A stretch of 64,000 bases of DNA from Tepidicella baoligensis (GTDB taxonomy: Bacteria > Pseudomonadota > Gammaproteobacteria > Burkholderiales > Burkholderiaceae_C): positions 56,091-120,090 of the forward strand of contig NZ_JACCDB010000009.1 of NCBI RefSeq assembly GCF_013432195.1. Reading direction: 5' to 3'. Each line of letters begins with the position of its first letter. The stretch's first letter is position 1. Shown one piece after another: positions 46,884 to 55,889 of the stretch. The notes beneath the pieces are model-generated. The model saw nothing but the letters and a program-made list of their open reading frames with translations. It ran no database searches and was not told the DNA's origin. Position numbers and translations under genes: made by a program.

Positions 46884-48878
46884 TCAGTTGGACTTGGCCA
46901 ACTGTTCCAGGATGTGTGGATTCTCCAGCGTAGAGGTGTCCTGGGTCACGGCTTCGCCCTTGGCGAGCGAGCGCAGCAGGCGGCGCATGATCTTGCCGGA
47001 GCGGGTTTTGGGCAGGTTTTCGCCGAAACGGATTTCCTTGGGCTTGGCGATCGGACCGATCTCCTTGGCCACCCAGTTGCGCAGCTCGTTGGCAATCGCC
47101 TTGGCTTCGTCACCGGTTGGGATCGGGCGCTTGAGCACCACGAAGGCGACGATGGCCTCGCCGGTCACGTCGTCCGGGCGGCCAACCACGGCGGCCTCGG
47201 CCACCAGATCGGTCTTGCCCACCAGCGCGGATTCGATTTCCATGGTGCCCATGCGGTGGCCGGACACGTTCAGCACATCGTCGATGCGGCCGGTGATGCG
47301 GAAATAACCGCGGTCCTCGGAACGCACGGCACCATCGCCAGCAAGATAGTAGCCCTTGAGTTCTTCGGGGAAGTAGCTCTTCTTGAAGCGCTCCGGGTCA
47401 CCCCAGATGGTGCGAATCATGGACGGCCACGGCTTTTTGATCACCAGGATGCCGCCCTGCCCGTTGGGCATGTCGTTACCCTGCTCGTCCACGATGGCGG
47501 CGAAGATGCCCGGCAGCGGCAGGGTACAGGAGCCCGGCACCAGCGGCGTAGCGCCCGGCAACGGGGTGATCATGTGGCCACCGGTTTCGGTCTGCCAGAA
47601 GGTGTCCACAATCGGGCAGCGCTCGCCGCCGACGTGTTTGTAGTACCACATCCAGGCTTCGGGGTTGATCGGCTCACCCACCGAGCCCAGGATGCGCAGG
47701 CTCGAGAGGTTCCAGTTCTTCGGATGCACCTTCTCATCGGTGTCGGCCGCCTTGATCAGCGAACGGATGGCGGTCGGCGCGGTGTAGAAGATGGTGCACT
47801 TGTGCTTTTCGATCATCTGCCAGAAGCGGCCGGCGTTCGGGTAGGTGGGCACGCCCTCGAACACGATCTGCGTGGCGCCCGCGGCCAGCGGACCGTAGGC
47901 GACGTAGGTGTGACCGGTGATCCAGCCGATGTCTGCCGTGCACCAGAAGACGTCGTCGTCCTTCAGGTCGAAGGTCCACAGCATGGTCTGCTTGGCCCAC
48001 AGCAGGTAGCCGCCGGTGCTGTGCTGCACGCCCTTGGGCTTGCCGGTGGAGCCAGAGGTGTAGAGCACGAACAGCGGGTGCTCCGCCCCCACCATTTCGG
48101 CCGGGCACTCGGTCGGCTGCTGGGCCATTTCCTCGTGCATGAAGCTGTCGCGGCCAGCCACCATGTTGACGGCGGTTTTCGTGCGCTGGAACACGATCAC
48201 GCTCTTGACGGTTTCGCAGCCGCCCATGGCCAGGGCTTCGTCTACGATCGCCTTCAGCGGCAACTCCTTGCCGCCACGCATCTGATAGTTGGCAGTGATC
48301 ACGGCCACGGCACCGGCATCCTGCACACGGTCGCGCAGCGCCCCGGCCGAGAAGCCGCCGAACACCACGCTGTGCGTGGCACCGATGCGGGCGCAAGCCT
48401 GCATGGCCACCACGCCCTCCACCGTCATGGGCATGTAGATGACCACGCGGTCGCCCTTTTTCACGCCCTTGGCCTTGAGCACGTTGGCGAACTGGCTCAC
48501 CTTGGCCAGCAGTTCCTTGTAGGTCACGCGGGTCACGGCACCGTCATCGGCCTCGAAGATGATGGCGGTCTTGTTCTCGCGCGGGGTGCCCATGTGACGA
48601 TCCAGGCAGTTGTAGGAGGCGTTGAGCTCCCCATCCTGGAACCACTTGTAGAACGGCTTGTTCGACTCGTCGAGCACCTGGGTGAAAGGTTTGTGCCAGG
48701 CCAGCAGTTCCTGGGCGCGCCGGCCCCAAAAGCCCTCGAAGTCCTGCTCCGCTTCGGCACACAAGGCTTTGTAGGCGTCCATCCCGGCAATGCGGGCGGC
48801 CTTGACAGTGGCCTCGCTGGGCTCGAACACGCGATTTTCCACCAGAGTGGACTGGATGGCGGTCGAAGTGTCGGACAT
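46884..48878 (-). CDS. acs: Acetyl-CoA synthetase
   Basis: AMP-forming ligase that activates acetate to acetyl-CoA, 664 residues. The P-loop-like A3 motif is [20 protein letters not shown], the A5 region is [20 protein letters not shown] and the C-terminal lysine that is controlled by acetylation is in [14 protein letters not shown]. Length and order of motifs match Acs. Divergent from the ion channel gene; convergent with xdhB. Confidence 0.97.
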   Translation of the reverse strand: MSDTSTAIQSTLVENRVFEPSEATVKAARIAGMDAYKALCAEAEQDFEGFWGRRAQELLAWHKPFTQVLDESNKPFYKWFQDGELNASYNCLDRHMGTPRENKTAIIFEADDGAVTRVTYKELLAKVSQFANVLKAKGVKKGDRVVIYMPMTVEGVVAMQACARIGATHSVVFGGFSAGALRDRVQDAGAVAVITANYQMRGGKELPLKAIVDEALAMGGCETVKSVIVFQRTKTAVNMVAGRDSFMHEEMAQQPTECPAEMVGAEHPLFVLYTSGSTGKPKGVQHSTGGYLLWAKQTMLWTFDLKDDDVFWCTADIGWITGHTYVAYGPLAAGATQIVFEGVPTYPNAGRFWQMIEKHKCTIFYTAPTAIRSLIKAADTDEKVHPKNWNLSSLRILGSVGEPINPEAWMWYYKHVGGERCPIVDTFWQTETGGHMITPLPGATPLVPGSCTLPLPGIFAAIVDEQGNDMPNGQGGILVIKKPWPSMIRTIWGDPERFKKSYFPEELKGYYLAGDGAVRSEDRGYFRITGRIDDVLNVSGHRMGTMEIESALVGKTDLVAEAAVVGRPDDVTGEAIVAFVVLKRPIPTGDEAKAIANELRNWVAKEIGPIAKPKEIRFGENLPKTRSGKIMRRLLRSLAKGEAVTQDTSTLENPHILEQLAKSN

Positions 48879-49025
48879 GAAAAGCTCTCCTCAGGGTCTA
48901 TGAACGATGAACAACCGTCGAATGTGCGCAATGTCTCTGACGAGGCTCTTACACCCGCGGTCACACCCACAGACCTACAATAGCGGGTTGACCTTTTTCT
49001 TCAACCTTCGGCCTGACCCACGACC

Positions 49026-49916
49026 ATGCTGACGGAGTCCTCCGGCACGCCAGGCGCGTTGCGCCACAAGATCGACTCGTTTCTGAACCAAGGCTGGGTT
49101 CAGCACACCATTCTCGCACTGATCATCATCAACGCGGTGCTGCTCGGCCTGGAAACCTCCCACAGCTTCATGGCCCATTCGGGCCACTGGCTGAAGGCGG
49201 CGGACAAGGCCATCCTCTCGGTGTTCGTGATCGAAATCGCCGCCCGGCTGTACGTGCATCGCCTCGCTTTCTTCCGCGACCCCTGGAGCGTGTTCGATTT
49301 CGCCGTGGTGGCCATCGCTCTGGTGCCAGCCAGCGGACCGTTCGCCGTGCTGCGCGCCCTGCGGGTGCTGCGGGTGCTGCGGGTGTTGACCATCGTGCCC
49401 TCCATGCGCCGGGTGGTCGGGGCGTTGCTGTCGGCCATTCCGGGGCTGTCATCCATTGCGCTGGTGCTGCTGCTGATCTTCTATGTGTTTGCGGTCATCG
49501 CCACCCATCTGTTTGGCCAGCATTTCCCCGAATGGTTCGGGCACCTGGGCCGCTCGCTCTACACCCTGTTCCAGGTCATGACGCTGGAGAGCTGGTCCAT
49601 GGGCATCTCCCGTCCGGTGATGGAAGCCATCCCTTACGCCTGGGCCTTTTTCATCATCTTCATCTTGTTCGCCACGTTCACCATGCTCAACCTGTTCATC
49701 GCGATCATCGTCAACGCGATGCAGACCTTCCAGGAAAGCGAACACCAGGACACGATACAGACCGTGGAGCAGGTGGGACAATCCATCGAACACGAATTGC
49801 ACGCCGAAATCCAGTCCCTGCGGCGGGAAATCGGTGAACTCCGGGTGCTGCTCAGCGAGCGCCTGCCCCAGGCCGGTAGGCCTGTTTCCCCTCCTTCCGA
49901 AGGAAGCCCCACATGA
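49026..49916 (+). CDS. Bacterial voltage-gated sodium channel (BacNav/NaChBac-like ion transporter)
   Basis: A 296-residue single-domain six-segment channel that forms tetramers. The S4 voltage sensor is LRALRVLRVLRVLTIVP with Arg every third residue; the selectivity filter between S5 and S6 reads TLESWS (residues 186-191), exactly the sodium-selective BacNav type. S6 is FTMLNLFIAIIVNAMQTF and a C-terminal coiled coil follows (VEQVGQSIEHELHAEIQSLR). Its stop overlaps the ATG of the fumarase gene by four bases, so the two are translationally linked. Alternative calls such as a calcium channel are disfavoured by the filter. Confidence 0.93.
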   Translation: MLTESSGTPGALRHKIDSFLNQGWVQHTILALIIINAVLLGLETSHSFMAHSGHWLKAADKAILSVFVIEIAARLYVHRLAFFRDPWSVFDFAVVAIALVPASGPFAVLRALRVLRVLRVLTIVPSMRRVVGALLSAIPGLSSIALVLLLIFYVFAVIATHLFGQHFPEWFGHLGRSLYTLFQVMTLESWSMGISRPVMEAIPYAWAFFIIFILFATFTMLNLFIAIIVNAMQTFQESEHQDTIQTVEQVGQSIEHELHAEIQSLRREIGELRVLLSERLPQAGRPVSPPSEGSPT

Positions 49917-51463
49917 CCGCCATCAAACAGGAAGACCTGATCCAGTCCATCGCCGACGCCTTTCAGTACATCAGCTTCTACCACCCGCTGGACTACATCC
50001 GGGCGCTGGGCGAGGCCTACGAGCGCGAACAGTCACCCGCCGCCAAAGACGCCATCGCGCAGATCCTGACCAACTCGCGCCTGAGCGCCGAAGGCCACCG
50101 CCCCATCTGCCAGGACACGGGTATCGCGGTCGTCTTCCTGAAGGTGGGCATGAACGTGACCTGGCCCGACGCGACCATGAGCGTGCAGGAGATGGTCAAC
50201 GAAGGCGTGCGCCGCGCCTACCTGAACCCGGACAACCCGCTGCGCGCCTCGGTGCTGGCCGACCCGGCCGGCAGCCGCAAGAACACCAAGGACAACACCC
50301 CGGCCGTGGTGCACTACGAGATCGTGCCCGGCGACGGCATCGAGGTCATTTGCGCGGCCAAGGGCGGCGGCTCGGAAAACAAGTCCAAGATGGCGATGCT
50401 CAACCCGTCGGATTCCATCGTGGATTGGGTGCTCAAGACCGTGCCCACCATGGGTGCCGGCTGGTGCCCGCCGGGCATCCTGGGCATCGGCATCGGCGGC
50501 ACGCCCGAGAAGGCCATGCTGCTGGCCAAGGAATCGCTGATGGCTCCGGTGGACATCCACGAGCTGATCGACAAGGCGAAGTCCGGCGCTGCCCTGACGC
50601 GTGTCGAGTCGCTGCGGCTGGAGCTGTACGAGAAGGTCAACGCCTTGGGCATCGGCGCGCAGGGTCTGGGGGGCTTGACGACCGTGGTGGACGTCAAGAT
50701 CCTCGACTACCCGACGCATGCCGCGTCGCTGCCGGTGGCCATGATCCCCAACTGTGCGGCCACGCGCCACGTACACTTCCACCTGGACGGCAGCGGACCG
50801 GCCCGGCTCGACCCCCCGAAGCTGGAAGACTGGCCCGCCGTCACCTGGACGCCGGACACGAAGAGCGCCACCCGCGTCAACCTCGATACCCTGACCAAGG
50901 AGGAAGTGGCGTCCTGGAAGGTGGGCCAAAAGCTGCTGCTCAACGGCAAGATGCTGACCGGCCGCGACGCGGCGCACAAGCGCATCGCCGACATGCTGGC
51001 CAAGGGCGAGCCGCTGCCGGTGGACTTCACCAACCGCGTGATCTACTACGTGGGCCCGGTGGACCCGGTGCGCGACGAGGTGGTGGGCCCCGCCGGCCCC
51101 ACCACCGCCACCCGCATGGACAAGTTCACCCGCATGATGCTGGAGAAGACCGGACTGATCGCGATGATCGGCAAGTCCGAGCGCGGCCCGGTGGCCATCG
51201 AGGCGATCAAGGACAACCGCTCCGCCTACCTGATGGCGGTGGGTGGCGCAGCCTATCTGGTGGCCAAGGCGATCAAGAGCGCCAAGGTGGTGGGCTTTGC
51301 CGACCTGGGCATGGAGGCGATCTACGAATTCGAGGTGCGCGACATGCCGGTGACGGTGGCGGTGGATGCCACCGGCACCAGCGTGCACGAGACCGGCCCG
51401 GCGGAATGGAAGCAGCGCATCGCCAGCGGCGAATTCAAAGGCATTGCCGTGGCGGCAGGCTGA
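49913..51463 (+). CDS. Fumarate hydratase class I
   Basis: Iron-sulfur ([4Fe-4S]) fumarase of the TCA cycle, interconverting fumarate and malate, 516 residues (FumA/FumB type: alpha and beta halves fused). The first cluster Cys is in GHRPICQDTGIAVVF, others are in PNCAATRHVHFHL and the central GAGWCPPGILGIGIGG; the beta part contains GPAGPTTATRMDKFTRMML. The ATG overlaps the stop of the sodium-channel gene (ATGA), preceded by GAAGGAAGC. Oxygen-sensitive class; an oxygen-stable class II enzyme is not seen in the window. Confidence 0.94.
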   Translation: MTAIKQEDLIQSIADAFQYISFYHPLDYIRALGEAYEREQSPAAKDAIAQILTNSRLSAEGHRPICQDTGIAVVFLKVGMNVTWPDATMSVQEMVNEGVRRAYLNPDNPLRASVLADPAGSRKNTKDNTPAVVHYEIVPGDGIEVICAAKGGGSENKSKMAMLNPSDSIVDWVLKTVPTMGAGWCPPGILGIGIGGTPEKAMLLAKESLMAPVDIHELIDKAKSGAALTRVESLRLELYEKVNALGIGAQGLGGLTTVVDVKILDYPTHAASLPVAMIPNCAATRHVHFHLDGSGPARLDPPKLEDWPAVTWTPDTKSATRVNLDTLTKEEVASWKVGQKLLLNGKMLTGRDAAHKRIADMLAKGEPLPVDFTNRVIYYVGPVDPVRDEVVGPAGPTTATRMDKFTRMMLEKTGLIAMIGKSERGPVAIEAIKDNRSAYLMAVGGAAYLVAKAIKSAKVVGFADLGMEAIYEFEVRDMPVTVAVDATGTSVHETGPAEWKQRIASGEFKGIAVAAG

Positions 51464-51526
51464 GACCGCTACACAGAAAAGCCCGAGCCCAAGCGCCTCA
51501 GGCAGACAGGGTTTGGGCGTTCCCTC

Positions 51527-52150
51527 TCAATGCAGATGACGCGGCTTGCGCGGCCCGCCGTGCCCACCGGCGGGTCCGGAACCCCGCGGCGGGCGCCCGA
51601 GCTGCATGGAATTGACCAGAGCATCGAATCGGTTGGTGAACAACCGATCGATCGCGCCCACCACCTCGCCAAGTTCCGAAGCGTCGAAATGGCGCTCCAT
51701 GAGGTGGACCACGTCCTGCACCAGCATGTCGCGCTGCACCTGCATGATGGCGGCGGGTGTGGGGCCGACAAAACACATCACGAAGTCGTCACGCGCTTCC
51801 TGGTCCGGGCCGGCCTCCTCCTCGTCGAATTCGATGTCGTAGAACGAAACCTCGATCGGCGCACCTGCCGAAGCGATGTCGTTCAGCCCCATGCAGGCCT
51901 CCTCGATGGCCAGGCGAAAGTCCTCGTCACCCTCCAGCGTCCAGCACATCTGCAACAGGCGCTCTTTGGGGTCGAAGCGGATGCCAGGCTCGTCTTCGTA
52001 GTGGCTGGGGGCGGCATCGACGAGCGAACGCGCACCGACGTACTGCCACAGCGGCTTGAGGGCTTCCTGGATGTGGGCGTAGTCCACGTCGTCACGCAGG
52101 CGAATGTCACCGTGGACATGGATCTCAAAAGGCGGGGGTTGATGGCTCAT
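51527..52150 (-). CDS. Hypothetical protein with acidic centre and Gly/Arg-rich tail
   Basis: A 207-residue protein I do not assign to a known function. It starts MSHQPPPFEIHVHGDIRLRD, has a mixed alpha/beta middle rich in acidic residues (FYDIEFDEEEAGPDQEARDD) and ends in a basic, Gly/Pro/Arg-rich tail (RPPRGSGPAGGHGGPRKPRH) that could bind nucleic acid or be unstructured. No signal peptide. Immediately upstream on the same strand lies the fragment of tRNA-Leu, so this is the last chromosomal gene before the island. Confidence 0.75.
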   Translation of the reverse strand: MSHQPPPFEIHVHGDIRLRDDVDYAHIQEALKPLWQYVGARSLVDAAPSHYEDEPGIRFDPKERLLQMCWTLEGDEDFRLAIEEACMGLNDIASAGAPIEVSFYDIEFDEEEAGPDQEARDDFVMCFVGPTPAAIMQVQRDMLVQDVVHLMERHFDASELGEVVGAIDRLFTNRFDALVNSMQLGRPPRGSGPAGGHGGPRKPRHLH

Positions 52151-52218
52151 GGTGTTGCTCGCAATGATGCGCCTCAGGCGCGTTCCTGCCCTTTTCGACA
52201 GGTTGCGATTGTAAGTCT

Positions 52219-52278
52219 TGGTGCCCCGAGCCGGAATCGAACCGGCACGCCGCCTTTCAGCCAGCGGCGGATTTTAAG
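52219..52278 (-). other. 3' half of a tRNA-Leu(TAA) gene: island attachment site
   Basis: Read on the minus strand, sequence from CTTAAAA (anticodon loop with TAA) through the 3' anticodon stem, a long class II variable arm, a perfect T arm (GCCGG TTCGATT CCGGC) and TCGGGGC-ACCA is clearly tRNA-Leu. The sequence that should be its 5' half (52279-52303) cannot pair: TCTGG faces TCCGC where GCGGA is needed. So recombination occurred at the anticodon loop and this piece is the displaced 3' end. The intact tRNA is expected at the far end of the island, where a direct repeat of about 60 bp should occur. Confidence 0.8.
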
Positions 52279-52420
52279 CCAGAGCATGGCATCCGCACCG
52301 GGCTAACGCTGGACTTGGATGTGGCTTGCTGTAGCAGGTTTTCCGCCAGACCAATGCCTTCGATCATATCCCGGTGCGCGATGCAAACCGCCCCGGTTCT
52401 CCTCCGCCTGGCTCCTAGCC

Positions 52421-52443
52421 GGCCCCTGGAATCGGGGCCTTTC
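52421..52443 (+). terminator. GC hairpin with short T-run upstream of the integrase
   Basis: GGCCCC (52421-52426) and GGGGCC (52434-52439) with a 7-nt loop, followed by TTTC, just before the integrase ribosome site CAGGAGC. Could act as an attenuator of integrase expression or stop transcription entering from the chromosome. Confidence 0.4.
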
Positions 52444-52454
52444 AGGAGCACCTC

Positions 52455-53660
52455 ATGGCAAAGATCAAACTCACCAAGTCCGTCGTTGACACGGCGCAGG
52501 CGCAAACCTGCGACGTGGAACTCCGGGATACGCTCGTTCCGGGCTTCTTGTGCAAGGTTACACCAACCGGCCGCAAGGTATTCATGGTCCAGTACCGCAC
52601 GAACTCCGGCGTGCGGCGCAAGCCGGCAATCGGCCAGTTCGGCGAGCTGACGGTCGAACAGGCCCGATCGCTGGCGCAAGACTGGCTGGCCGAAGTCCGG
52701 CGCGGGGGCGATCCCGGACTCGACAAGGCCGAAGCCCGCAAGGCGCCAACGGTCAAGGAGCTGTGCGGCCGGTTCATGGACGACCACTCCAAGCCGCACA
52801 ACAAGCCCAGCACGCAGGCCGGCTACCAGTACCAGATTGACAGCTTCGTCATCCCGGCCTTTGGCAGCAAGAAGGTTCATGAAGTCACGCGCAACGACAT
52901 CACCGCGCTGATGAAGCGCATGGAGAAGTCGCCCACCCAGGCCAACCGCGTGCTGTCGCTCGTCCGAAAGATGTTCAACCTGGCCGAACTGTGGGGCTAC
53001 CGGCCCGATGGCTCCAATCCCTGCCGCCATGTGCCCAAGTACCCGGAAAAGGGTTCGACCCGGCTCATTACCGACGACCAGATGACCAAGCTGTTCGCCT
53101 ATCTGGAGAAGGCCGAGGCCGAGGGCTTGGAGCATCCCATCCACCTGCTGGCCGTCCGGCTGCAATTCGAGTTCGCGGCGCGCATGTCGGAAATCCTGCT
53201 GTTGCAATGGGATTGGCTCGACCTGCCCAACGGCCGGGTGGTCTGGCCGGACAGCAAGACCGGCGATATGTCCAAGCCCCTGAGCGCCGAGGCTCGCCGC
53301 CTTTTGGAGAGTGCTCCCCACTATGGCGATTCGCCCTACGTTTGCCCCGCGATCCTCGATCACAAGAAGCCGCTAAGCCCCCACTCCTACTATCAGGCGT
53401 GGCGGCGCATCCTTGACCGTGCCGGTGTGCCAAAGGTGGGCACCCACGGCATCCGCCACCGCTCGGCGACGGACATTGCCAATTCGGGCGTGCCGCTCAA
53501 GGTCGGCATGGCGCTGACAGCGCACAAGACCGTGGCGATGTTCATGCGCTATGTCCACACCGAGGACGATCCTGTGCGCCAGGCGGCCGAGCTGGTGGCG
53601 ACCCGGCGCCAGACCATCACGAAGGCGCGGCAACGCCCGCCCCAGGAGGCCACGGCATGA
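52455..53660 (+). CDS. Tyrosine recombinase (phage-type integrase)
   Basis: Catalyses island integration and excision at the adjacent tRNA-Leu site. Length 401 residues. It has an N-terminal DUF4102-like arm-binding domain (about 1-85), a SAM-like core-binding domain (about 95-180) and the catalytic domain with the RKHRHY-type residues: Arg in FAARMSEILLLQW, His-x-x-Arg in GTHGIRHRSATDIA, His in ALTAHKTVAMF and the nucleophile Tyr in FMRYVHTEDD. Its stop codon overlaps the start of the next gene (ATGA). Nearest relatives are P4-type integrases that target tRNA genes. Confidence 0.95.
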   Translation: MAKIKLTKSVVDTAQAQTCDVELRDTLVPGFLCKVTPTGRKVFMVQYRTNSGVRRKPAIGQFGELTVEQARSLAQDWLAEVRRGGDPGLDKAEARKAPTVKELCGRFMDDHSKPHNKPSTQAGYQYQIDSFVIPAFGSKKVHEVTRNDITALMKRMEKSPTQANRVLSLVRKMFNLAELWGYRPDGSNPCRHVPKYPEKGSTRLITDDQMTKLFAYLEKAEAEGLEHPIHLLAVRLQFEFAARMSEILLLQWDWLDLPNGRVVWPDSKTGDMSKPLSAEARRLLESAPHYGDSPYVCPAILDHKKPLSPHSYYQAWRRILDRAGVPKVGTHGIRHRSATDIANSGVPLKVGMALTAHKTVAMFMRYVHTEDDPVRQAAELVATRRQTITKARQRPPQEATA

Positions 53661-54776
53661 GCGCCCGGACGCCGAAAGCAGTAAAAGGCGCTGCCGTGCC
53701 TGCCGGCTACGCCGGCATCCACGGCGGCATCGTGGAACTGCTCGATGCCGCCCGCCAGGCGGCGGCGCGCAGCGTCAATGCGCTGATGACGGCCAGCTAT
53801 TGGGAGATTGGCCGCCGCATCGTGGAGGCCGAGCAACAGGGCAAGCGGCGCGCAGGGTACGGCGAACAGTTGATTGCCCGGCTGTCCGCCGACCTGACCG
53901 CGCGCTTCGGGCGCGGGTTCAGCCCGGACAACCTGGAGAACATGCGGCGGTTCTTCGCCGCCTATCCCCGGCCGGTGATTTCCGAGGCGCTGTCTCGGAA
54001 ATCGGGGGACGGGCTGCCCGCCGAGAAATCCGAGACAGTGTCTCGGAAATTGGCCCTGGGCGAGCTGGCGCAGGTGTTCACGCTGCCGTGGTCGGCCTAC
54101 GTGCGGCTGCTGTCGGTCAAGGACGAGCACGCCCGCCGGTTCTACGAGGCCGAGGCGCTGCGCGGTGGCTGGAGCGTGCGCCAGCTTGACCGGCAGATCG
54201 GCAGCCAGTTCTACGAGCGCGGCGCCGAAGCCGGAGGATGCCGTCAGGCCGGATGATGCGATCAAAGACCCGTATGTGCTGGAGTTCCTGAATCTCAAGG
54301 ACGAGTATTCGGAATCCGATCTGGAAGCAGCCCTGATCCAGCGGCTGGAGGATTTTCTGCTGGAGCTGGGCGAAGGCTTCACCTTCGTCGGGCGGCAGCG
54401 GCGCTTGCGCATCGACCAGACGTGGTATCGGGTGGATCTGCTGTTCTTCCACCGGCGGCTGCGCTGCCTGGTCATCATCGACTTGAAGCTGGGCAGCCTG
54501 ACCCATGCGGACGTGGGCCAGATGCACATGTATTGCAACTACGCCAAGGAGCATTGGGCCTATCCCGATGAGAACCCGCCTGTGGGTTTGATCCTCTGCG
54601 CCGACAAGGGCCACGCGCTGGCGCGGTATGCCTTGGAGGGCTTGCCAACGAAGGTGATGGCGGCGAACTACCGCACCGTGCTGCCGGATGCCGAGCTGTT
54701 GCAGAAGGAGCTGGAAACCACGCGGCGCCTGCTGGAGTCGCGTGTGGCGAAGCAGCCCAGGAAGCTCCCGCAATAG
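53657..54776 (+). pseudogene. YhcG-type (DUF1016) PDDEXK nuclease, broken by internal deletion/frameshift
   Basis: The N-terminal DUF1016 domain is read in one frame (53657-54256; SYWEIGRRIVEAEQQGKRRA, FSPDNLENMRRFFAAYP, DRQIGSQFYERG) and the C-terminal PDDEXK-like nuclease in another (54165-54776; EDAIKDPYVLEF-like IKDPYVLEFLNLKDEYSES, TWYRVDLLFFHRRLRCLVII, DLKLG). Intact members have about fifteen further residues between FYER and the KPEDA segment; here they are missing and the frame changes near 54215-54235. Unless rescued by frameshifting, no full-length nuclease is made. The ATG overlaps the integrase stop. Confidence 0.75.
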
Positions 54777-55101
54777 CTGGGCGTCCCGGCGTGCCGCCGT
54801 CGGGTTCGCGGGCTGCGCCCCGCGCTTCGTGCCGAATCGCGGCCATTCGGCTTTGACCCCTGACGCCTCCGGCCCTCTCGGGCCTGCGCGCTCCGCTTGC
54901 CCCAAAAGCCGACTGTGTGCAGTGGGCGGATATGGGCGGTCTTGCTGTTCCCTTCACCGTATCACGGCGTTCTCGCCGTCAAGGGCGGCGCGCGCCATGC
55001 GCGCTTGCGTCCTGGCGGCCGTCTGCGACCCCTGACTGCTTGCGCTGCGCCGTGCTGGCGCCGGTTCCGGGCAATTCCGCCCGAGCAACCGGAGCACGAT
55101 T
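54777..55101. repeat. Gene-free 325 bp: two repeat modules
   Basis: No gene. The left part (about 54793-54901) resembles 62090-62185, sharing CGGGCTGCGCCCC, GGCCATTCGGCTT and the tail GCGCGCTCCGCTTGCC. The right part (54936-55083) is copy A of the ~145-bp leader module described separately. Together they form the 5' region of the RadC-like gene. Confidence 0.7.
54936..55083 (+). repeat. Leader module copy A (upstream of the RadC-like gene)
   Basis: About 145 bp closely similar to 55724-55868. Contains hairpin 1 (ACGGCG-TTCT-CGCCGT, 54964-54979), hairpin 2 (GCGCGC-CAT-GCGCGC, 54990-55004) and a short GGGC...GCCC stem near its end (55069-55082). It ends 18 bp before the start codon of the RadC-like gene. 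Confidence 0.75.
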
Positions 55102-55608
55102 ATGTCGCAACTGACCCTCTCTCTCGATACCCCGCTGATGGTGCGCGATGGCCGTGGGCGCTATCGGCCGGCAGACGCCGACCAGATTCTGGAAGCCGCG
55201 CGCCAGGTCATCGAACAGAAGATGCAGCGTGGTGCCGAGTTCACTTCGCCGGTGGTGGTCAAGGACTACCTGCGCGCCAAGCTGGCCGGCTTCGAGCACG
55301 AAGTATTCGCGGTGTTGTTCCTCGACACGCGCCATCGGCTGATCGACTACGTGGAGATGTTCCACGGCACGATCGACGCCGCCGAGGTGCATCCGCGCGA
55401 GGTGGTCAAGCTGGCGCTGCGGCTCAATGCGGCGGCGGTCATCGTTTCGCACAACCATCCGAGCGGGAACCCCGAGCCGAGCGCGGCCGACAAGGCGATG
55501 ACCGCGCAGCTTCGGCAGGCGCTCGCGCTGGTGGACGTTCGCACGCTGGATCACATCATCGTCGCCGGGAGCCGTACCACGTCATTCGCCGAACGCGGCC
55601 TGCTTTGA
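55102..55608 (+). CDS. RadC-like JAB domain protein
   Basis: A 168-residue protein with the JAB/MPN metal-dependent fold. The JAMM motif is SHNHPSGNPEPSAADKAMT (His117, His119, Asp near 130); the preceding Glu is in EHEVFAVLFLD. Full-length RadC proteins have an N-terminal helix-hairpin-helix domain that is absent here, as in many plasmid and island versions. Role unknown; such genes are common in mobile elements and have been linked to anti-restriction or DNA repair only by context. Followed by a strong terminator. Confidence 0.9.
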   Translation: MSQLTLSLDTPLMVRDGRGRYRPADADQILEAARQVIEQKMQRGAEFTSPVVVKDYLRAKLAGFEHEVFAVLFLDTRHRLIDYVEMFHGTIDAAEVHPREVVKLALRLNAAAVIVSHNHPSGNPEPSAADKAMTAQLRQALALVDVRTLDHIIVAGSRTTSFAERGLL

Positions 55609-55613
55609 TCCTT

Positions 55614-55634
55614 GGGGGCTTCGGCCCCCTTTTT
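55614..55634 (+). terminator. Rho-independent terminator after the RadC-like gene
   Basis: GGGGGC (55614-55619), loop TTCG, GCCCCC (55624-55629) and TTTTT directly after. A classical terminator 5 bp after the stop codon. Confidence 0.9.
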
Positions 55635-55723
55635 GCTGCGCCCGGCAGCGCAACTCCGGCCCTCGCGGGCCTGCGCGTGCTGCGCACTTGCTGGAAACCG
55701 GGGTGCGTGGAGGTGTGAGGGAG

Positions 55724-55868
55724 GCGGTCTTGCTGTTCCCTTCATCGTGCCACGGCGTTCTCGCCGTCAAGGGCTGCGCGCCGATGGCGCTTGCGTCCTG
55801 GCGGCCGTCGTTGACCCCTGACTGCTTGCGCTGCGCCGTGCCCCGGAAGGGTCGGGCAATTCCGCCCG
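55724..55868 (+). repeat. Leader module copy B (upstream of DUF2958)
   Basis: Second copy of the module at 54936-55083. Hairpin 1 is identical (55752-55767). Hairpin 2 has changed sequence but still pairs (GCGCC-GAT-GGCGC, 55778-55790). The GGGC...GCCC stem recurs (55854-55867). It ends about 22 bp before the DUF2958 start codon. The rest of the 281-bp gap (55609-55723) holds only the terminator and unmatched GC-rich sequence. Confidence 0.75.
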
Positions 55869-55889
55869 GCATCCTTTCAGGAGTTCACC

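Noticed and set aside
48976..48981. TACAAT as -10 box of the sodium channel gene
   Set aside because: No -35 box at suitable spacing; the nearest candidates are 21 or more bases away.
51464..51526. A terminator after the fumarase gene
   Set aside because: Only a 6-bp GCCCAA/TTGGGC match with a 20-nt loop and no T-run; too weak to call.
52219..52303. A complete tRNA gene at the island junction
   Set aside because: The 5' half fails to form acceptor, D or anticodon stems; only the 3' half is tRNA.
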